Part shown: piece by piece, positions 53,401 through 57,106 of the stretch
Numbering within the stretch: the first letter of the stretch is position 1
Layout: each line of letters begins with the position of its first letter
DNA from: Verrucomicrobiota bacterium
GTDB taxonomy: Bacteria > Verrucomicrobiota > Verrucomicrobiia > Limisphaerales > DSYF01
Reading direction: 5' to 3'
Assembly: GCA_025457615.1 (NCBI GenBank)
Contig: JALOTZ010000017.1
Location: forward strand, 1 to 57,106
DNA: 57,106 nucleotides
Notes under the pieces: model-generated
What the model was told of the DNA's origin: nothing
Seen by the model: the letters and a program-made list of their open reading frames with translations, nothing else
The model's database searches: none
Position numbers and translations under genes: made by a program

Positions 53401-54211
53401 CCCGGCCGACCGCCGCCTGGGCGGTTTCGATCTGGTTCCGCAGCTCGCCGAGCTCCGTCTCGCGCTCCGCGATCTGTCCCTGCAGCACATCGTACTTGTG
53501 ACGCGAAAGCTGGGTTTCGAGGTGTTGGAGTTCGGTCTGAATCTGGCGGTAACGCCGGGCCTTGCCCGCCTGGCGTTGCAGCGATCCGATCTGGCGTTTG
53601 ACCTCACGCACCAGGTCGGCGACGCGGAGAAGGTTTTGTTCGGTGTATTCGAGTTTCCGAAGCGCCTCGCGCTTTTGGGCCTTGAACTTGGTGATGCCGG
53701 CCGCCTCCTCGAAGACCAGGCGGCGATCCTCGGGTTTGCTCGAGAGCAACTGGGTGATGTTGCCCTGCGCCATGATGCTGTAACTGGTCCGGCCCACGCC
53801 CGTGCCCATGAACAACTGCTGGATGTCCTTGAGCCGGCAGGGCGTCTTGTTGATGAAATACTCGCTGCCACCGTCGCGAAACACCCGGCGCGTCAGCGTC
53901 ACCTCGCTGTACGCCACCTGCACCCCCGCCGCCCGCAGATGCTCCTCGTCCACATCCCCGATCGTCAGCGACACCTCCGCCATCCCCAGCGGCTTGCGTC
54001 CATCCGTGCCGGTGAAGATCACGTCGGCCATCTCGCCCCCGCGCAGGGCTTTGGCTGATTGCTCGCCCAGAACCCAGCGCACCGCATCCGACACATTGGA
54101 TTTGCCACAGCCATTGGGACCCACGATGGCGGTGACCCCGGGCTGGAAGTTGAGAGAGGTCTTGTCCGCGAAGGACTTGAACCCCAACATGGTCAGGTTC
54201 TTGAGATACAT
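50420..54211 (-). CDS. smc: Chromosome segregation protein SMC
   Basis: A 1263-residue SMC. Walker A is AIVGPNGCGKSNVSDAVRW, followed by two long coiled coils (about 170-510 and 670-1020) around a hinge (GSLVDRMRVDDRFLTAIES through FTGGYSGKDGE). The signature SLLSGGEQTMTAVALLF and Walker B FCILDELDAPLDESN lie near the C-terminus. Start ATG 54211 (MYLKNLTMLGFKSFADKT). A C-terminal extension of about 50 residues is Pro/Glu-rich. ScpA/ScpB are not in the window. Confidence 0.97.
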   Translation of the reverse strand: MYLKNLTMLGFKSFADKTSLNFQPGVTAIVGPNGCGKSNVSDAVRWVLGEQSAKALRGGEMADVIFTGTDGRKPLGMAEVSLTIGDVDEEHLRAAGVQVAYSEVTLTRRVFRDGGSEYFINKTPCRLKDIQQLFMGTGVGRTSYSIMAQGNITQLLSSKPEDRRLVFEEAAGITKFKAQKREALRKLEYTEQNLLRVADLVREVKRQIGSLQRQAGKARRYRQIQTELQHLETQLSRHKYDVLQGQIAERETELGELRNQIETAQAAVGRAEDELAQLRGRMADLDQQIGALRQRGLELKAEGDRHESRIQFSEERIRDLIAQNAKANSDITEAEERLHAAQSERDSLALRRTASEAALRQHRSTLEERQGVLRTLEESLRRKQEELREAQATTFAAAQDLARVRNEITALDLQKQGNVVRLEKLSAEKVQLEEERSRLESRLQQFRQDVHNEKLEASTRRESLEQRQARLQALGQEIEEVHREQERVLERQTDLRSRLQVLEQLESDHEGFSAGAAAALKHTGKVCGSLVDRMRVDDRFLTAIESALGHHLQLVLAEQPETAKEIFAHLQVERKGRASIAPLALMRGGEGSATTGERVPATVAALDGDPVPAISVVECDASVRPLLERLLGMTRIVPDLDAAQAAWQASQQAYHYVTLTGEFLSRHGVFTGGYSGKDGEARAGSILGRRNQIAELRAQHTQVQAALETVSRRKGAGLAEQTDLQAGLNHAQTELRQQEVAIATREGEFKALENSLRLLGQKIETVMFEVQSLAAQDQEGASRRQELQARAAHLAGAETESQNRVTLLTGELEGLRTDRDLRTSALSETRVALAAEEQVGNSLRQQDGALQSRLEELNQLVEERRRDSASFLDRKQQAETEMEQSRAAIGQLQHARDQVNTEMTGLTSRRAEQEMAVAERETGLRGQRSALTGLQERRGHIDVELAQFRMSLGNLCERIQQKYHIQLADVRSECIQITYAEEGPARVETLTPEEMASAGLATDWEAVGAQVEALQQRLDEMGPVNLVAIEEYEETEQRYQFLSQQHEDLVQAKAQLIEVLNRINIQTREMFLTTFHEIRTNFRVMFEEVFGGGKADLLLVDDANVLESGIDIVARPPGKKLQSISLLSGGEQTMTAVALLFSIYQVKPSPFCILDELDAPLDESNINRFIRVLQRFLAQSQFIIITHNKRTIGMADVLYGVTMQEQGVSRIVSVKFHKTEEVPQGRVSVPLVPPAPGPDVEVQEDAPHEASETIEMAETSRAP

Positions 54212-54637
54212 GCTGTTTCGCGAAACCAAATCAAACGCTCAAAACGCTGTAAAGCCTAAACCACAACATACAGCGCACTTTGTGTTGTCGGGGCACAACT
54301 AATTGTGAGGAACCGGAAATTGGCCGTTTTCCCAAAAATCCCGGAAAAGCGCCAATCGGATGAGGTGTCACTACGCCCGTTGGACGGGGTTGGCAATGCT
54401 TTTTTTCGGCTATTAATGCACTGTACGGCAAGGCCGGGCTGCGTCGCGGCCCGCACCGGGGCCCCGCCGGGCTCACGGCCGCAACGCGCGATTCTGGAAT
54501 CGCGGAGGCTGCCCCTGAACCGAAGTGTGGGAGCCCTCGTGACGAGGTTTTCGCCCGGCAACCCGACCTGGGTGGAGTTCTCAGGTCAGCCCCTGCGGGA
54601 CAACGCCCGATCGTGGTTCCGATCCGCGTTTCGCGAA
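54212..54637. other. Intergenic region upstream of smc and the glycosidase gene
   Basis: About 425 bp between divergent smc and the glycosidase. The glycosidase frame is open from 54305 (GTG) but the translation here (RNRKLAVFPKIPEKR ... ) is not protein-like. The segment next to smc is AT-richer and should hold its promoter; no clear -35/-10 pair is visible. No gene seen. Confidence 0.45.
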
Positions 54638-56095
54638 GTGTGGACGCCATCCGCGATCACTCTCCTGCTCACCGGACTGGCCTGTGCCCAGGAGAGGCCG
54701 CTGCCCACTCCTCCCGAACCTGAACGCGAATTCCGCGGCGTTTGGGTGGCCACGGTCGCCAACATCAATTGGCCGTCCAAGCCGGGCCTGACGGTCACCG
54801 CGCAGAAGGCTGAACTGCTGGCCCTGCTCGACACCGCCCAAGATAACAACCTGAACGCCGTGCTGTTCCAGGTGCGCCCGGCTTGTGATGCGCTCTACCA
54901 GTCGGATCTGGAACCTTGGTCGGAATCCCTCACCGGCACGATGGGCCGGGCCCCAAGCCCCGCCTATGATCCGCTGGAATTTGCCGCCAGCGCGGCACAC
55001 CGGCGCGGACTCGAATTCCACGCCTGGTTCAATCCGTTCCGCGCCCGGCATCACACGGCCCAGTCGCCCGTGTCCGCGAATCACATCAGCAAACTCCGTC
55101 CCGGACTGGTGTATCGGTATGGTGGCTATCTCTGGCTGGACCCCGGCGAACCGGCCGCGCGGGAACATTCGCTGAAAGTCATCCTGGATGTGGTGCGTCG
55201 TTATGACATCGATGGCGTTCACTTCGATGATTACTTTTATCCGTATCCGGAGAAGGACTCGCGTGGAGGCACAGTTCCCTTTCCGGACCGCGCCACCTGG
55301 GAGAAGCAGGGTGCGGGACTGAGCCGGTCGGATTGGCGGCGGAGGAACGTGGACACGTTCATCCGGCAGGTGGAGAAGGCGGTACATGAGGTGAAGCCCT
55401 GGGTCCGGTTCGGCATCAGTCCGTTTGGCATCTGGCGGCCCGGCTACCCGAAGCCGGTGACCGGTTTGGATGCCTACGATTCCCTGTATGCGGACGCGCG
55501 GAAGTGGCTGCAATCCGGTTGGGTGGACTACCTGGTGCCGCAGCTTTACTGGAGCATTGACGCCCCCGGCCAATCGTTCCCGGTCCTGTTGGAGTGGTGG
55601 GAGGAGCAGAACGTGCGAAACCGCCACCTGTGGATCGGGTTGAACACGGGCAAGGTGGGTGAACAGTGGCCCGCCGATGAGGTTTTCAACCAGATCAAAC
55701 TGACGCGGCAGTTCGGGCTGGAGGGCCATGTGCACTACAACATCGGGGAATTCGTCGCCAACCCCACCTTCGCCAAGGGGCTCCGGACCGGGTGTTATCC
55801 GGAGCCGGCGTTGCCTCCGGCGAGTCCGTGGCTCGATTCCACCCCTCCATCCAAGCCCCGGTTGGACTTGATCGAGGGCACAACCTGGCGCGCCACCTGG
55901 ACGCCCGGTCCAGGCGAGGCAGCCTGGCAATGGCTGCTCCAGACTCGGACGGGCGAGCGGTGGAAGACGATCCTCCTGCCGGGAGCCACGAGCGAACAGG
56001 CTTTGACCAGCCCGCCGGAAGCCGTTGCGCTGCGGGCGGTGGACCGCTGCGGCAACCTCAGCCTGCCCACCGTCGAGGTTTTGCAGCGAGATTGA
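54638..56095 (+). CDS. Secreted glycoside hydrolase-like protein (GHL10/DUF187)
   Basis: About 485 residues. PSAITLLLTGLACAQ is a signal peptide; GVWVATVANINWPSKPGLT opens the GHL10 barrel, with LNAVLFQVRPACDALY, HAWFNPFRARH, YDIDGVHFDDYFYPYP, RFGISPFGIWRPGYP and VDYLVPQLYWSI, matching the YngK/DUF187 family. The C-terminal 90 residues form a fibronectin-like domain. Likely degrades an extracellular or cell-wall glycan. Start uncertain: GTG 54638 is chosen for the signal peptide. Confidence 0.83.
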   Translation: MWTPSAITLLLTGLACAQERPLPTPPEPEREFRGVWVATVANINWPSKPGLTVTAQKAELLALLDTAQDNNLNAVLFQVRPACDALYQSDLEPWSESLTGTMGRAPSPAYDPLEFAASAAHRRGLEFHAWFNPFRARHHTAQSPVSANHISKLRPGLVYRYGGYLWLDPGEPAAREHSLKVILDVVRRYDIDGVHFDDYFYPYPEKDSRGGTVPFPDRATWEKQGAGLSRSDWRRRNVDTFIRQVEKAVHEVKPWVRFGISPFGIWRPGYPKPVTGLDAYDSLYADARKWLQSGWVDYLVPQLYWSIDAPGQSFPVLLEWWEEQNVRNRHLWIGLNTGKVGEQWPADEVFNQIKLTRQFGLEGHVHYNIGEFVANPTFAKGLRTGCYPEPALPPASPWLDSTPPSKPRLDLIEGTTWRATWTPGPGEAAWQWLLQTRTGERWKTILLPGATSEQALTSPPEAVALRAVDRCGNLSLPTVEVLQRD

Positions 56096-56316
56096 ACTTG
56101 CGTTGGAACCCCGGCTTCATGAGTATGACGCCGCCTGGACTCGCTTGTGCGAAGTCCGTGAGAGGCTGAGAAACAACCGTTAACCGGGTAACCTAACCTT
56201 CAACCTCCGTTGCCACCGCAACGCCGGTCCGTTAGGCAATGGAGCTTCGGAATCCCCCGCGCTCCCTTCCCGATCAGTCAACAGACTGAGCATCCCTGAA
56301 AGCTAGTCCGTATCGC

Positions 56317-57106
56317 ATGTTAACCATGGAAGAAGCCCTGAAGCTCAACGATAAGAGTTTCGCGGCAGGCCAGATCGTCAGTGGAACCGTCATCGAAGTC
56401 CGCCCCAAGGAAGTGCTGGTGGACATCGGCTACAAGAGCGAAGGCGTCATCCCCGCCTCCGAGTTCGCCGACCTCAAGGAGGTCCAAACCGGCAGCCAGA
56501 TCGATGTTCTCATCGAACGGCTCGAGGATCGCGAGGGCATGGTCGTGCTCTCCCACGAGAAAGCCGAGTTCAAGAAAAACTGGGAACGCATCCTCACCAT
56601 CTGCAATGAAGGCGGCACCGTCACCGGCAAGGTCAAGGCCGCGGTCAAAGGCGGATTGATCATGCACATCGGCGTGGAAGCCTTCCTTCCCGCCTCCCAA
56701 GTGGACGTCGTCGTCCCCAAGAATCTCCAGGCCCTGGTCGGACAGAGCTTCGAGTGCAAGGTGGTCAAGATCAACCAGGACCGCCAGAATATCGTCCTCT
56801 CCCGCCGCGAATTGATCGAGCAGGAGCGCACCGAGAAACGCCAGGCGATCCTGTCCGAAATGATGCCCGGCGACGTCCGCAAGGGCAAGGTGAAGAACCT
56901 CACCGATTTCGGCGCCTTCATCGATCTGGACGGCATCGACGGCCTGCTGCACATCACCGACATGAGCTGGGGACGCATCGGGCATCCCTCGGACATGCTC
57001 ACCGTGGGACAGGAACTGGATGTGGTCGTCCTGGACATCAACCGGGAGAAGGAACGCATCAGCCTGGGCCTCAAGCAGAAGATGGCCAACCCTTGGGACA
57101 CCATCG
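56317..57106 (+). CDS. rpsA: 30S ribosomal protein S1, 5' part (window edge)
   Basis: The frame is open to the window end (263 codons). S1 repeats are seen: QIVSGTVIEVRPKEVLVDIGYKSEGVIPASEF, GTVTGKVKAAVKGGLIMHIGVEAFLPASQV and RKGKVKNLTDFGAFIDLDGIDGLLHITDMSWGR. It binds mRNA on the 30S. ATG 56326 is an alternative start three codons downstream. The 56096-56316 spacer shows no gene. Confidence 0.93.
   Translation, partial: MLTMEEALKLNDKSFAAGQIVSGTVIEVRPKEVLVDIGYKSEGVIPASEFADLKEVQTGSQIDVLIERLEDREGMVVLSHEKAEFKKNWERILTICNEGGTVTGKVKAAVKGGLIMHIGVEAFLPASQVDVVVPKNLQALVGQSFECKVVKINQDRQNIVLSRRELIEQERTEKRQAILSEMMPGDVRKGKVKNLTDFGAFIDLDGIDGLLHITDMSWGRIGHPSDMLTVGQELDVVVLDINREKERISLGLKQKMANPWDTI

Overview
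This 57.1 kb high-GC window looks chromosomal and most resembles Verrucomicrobiota (Pedosphaera/Limisphaerales-like). The support is a PEP-CTERM-tagged secreted protein, several large secreted or outer-membrane proteins, a eukaryote-type HisA, structured dispersed repeats and a small WWFQQMRQAVD protein. The phylum call is inference; no rRNA is present. Housekeeping anchors are recR-ebfC-dnaX with the SRP RNA gene, hisA, rsmD, aroB, serS, glgA, lepA-lepB, smc and the 5' part of rpsA at the right edge. tRNA-Lys(UUU) and tRNA-Leu(UAA) are present.

Layout. 1-6914 is a defence-type accessory region. It holds a controller-like HTH gene translationally coupled to a putative AccI-like nuclease, a thiC remnant, a beta-order DNA methyltransferase overlapping a convergent nuclease-like gene, and a large single-chain protein joining a Cys cluster, an archaeo-eukaryotic primase domain, an SF2 helicase and a C-terminal DUF559/Vsr-like nuclease (TOTE-type). 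7.1-11.0 kb is the recombination/replication block on the minus strand. 11.1-14.95 kb is a zinc-uptake set (small His-containing membrane protein, porin, ZnuA, ZnuB) with no ATPase gene. 15.3-18.1 kb holds a decapitated secreted-protein gene abutting a Ski2-like helicase. 18.6-26.3 kb carries hemerythrin, PEP-CTERM, cytochrome c, esterase, metalloprotease, hisA and CDF genes.

26.3-32.9 kb is a sulfate-uptake module (Rrf2 regulator, YezD, porin, Sbp, CysT, CysW, CysA) that ends directly against a truncated TPR gene. 33.4-48 kb is rsmD, hypA-hypB, a ZIP transporter, an aroB-led operon with two SPFH proteins and a phosphatase, serS, glgA and lepA-lepB. 48.1-49.3 kb is a remnant island (Fic and HsdR C-termini) beside tRNA-Leu. 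49.5-57.1 kb holds a ligase-like protein, SMC, a GHL10-type glycosidase and rpsA.

The strongest candidates for something little described are the primase-helicase-nuclease fusion in its restriction-modification neighbourhood, and two families of hairpin repeats: a roughly 160 bp element at 8.8 and 18.4 kb, and a roughly 125 bp element at 3.8 and 20.2 kb. All family assignments are from reading motifs; no database search was possible.
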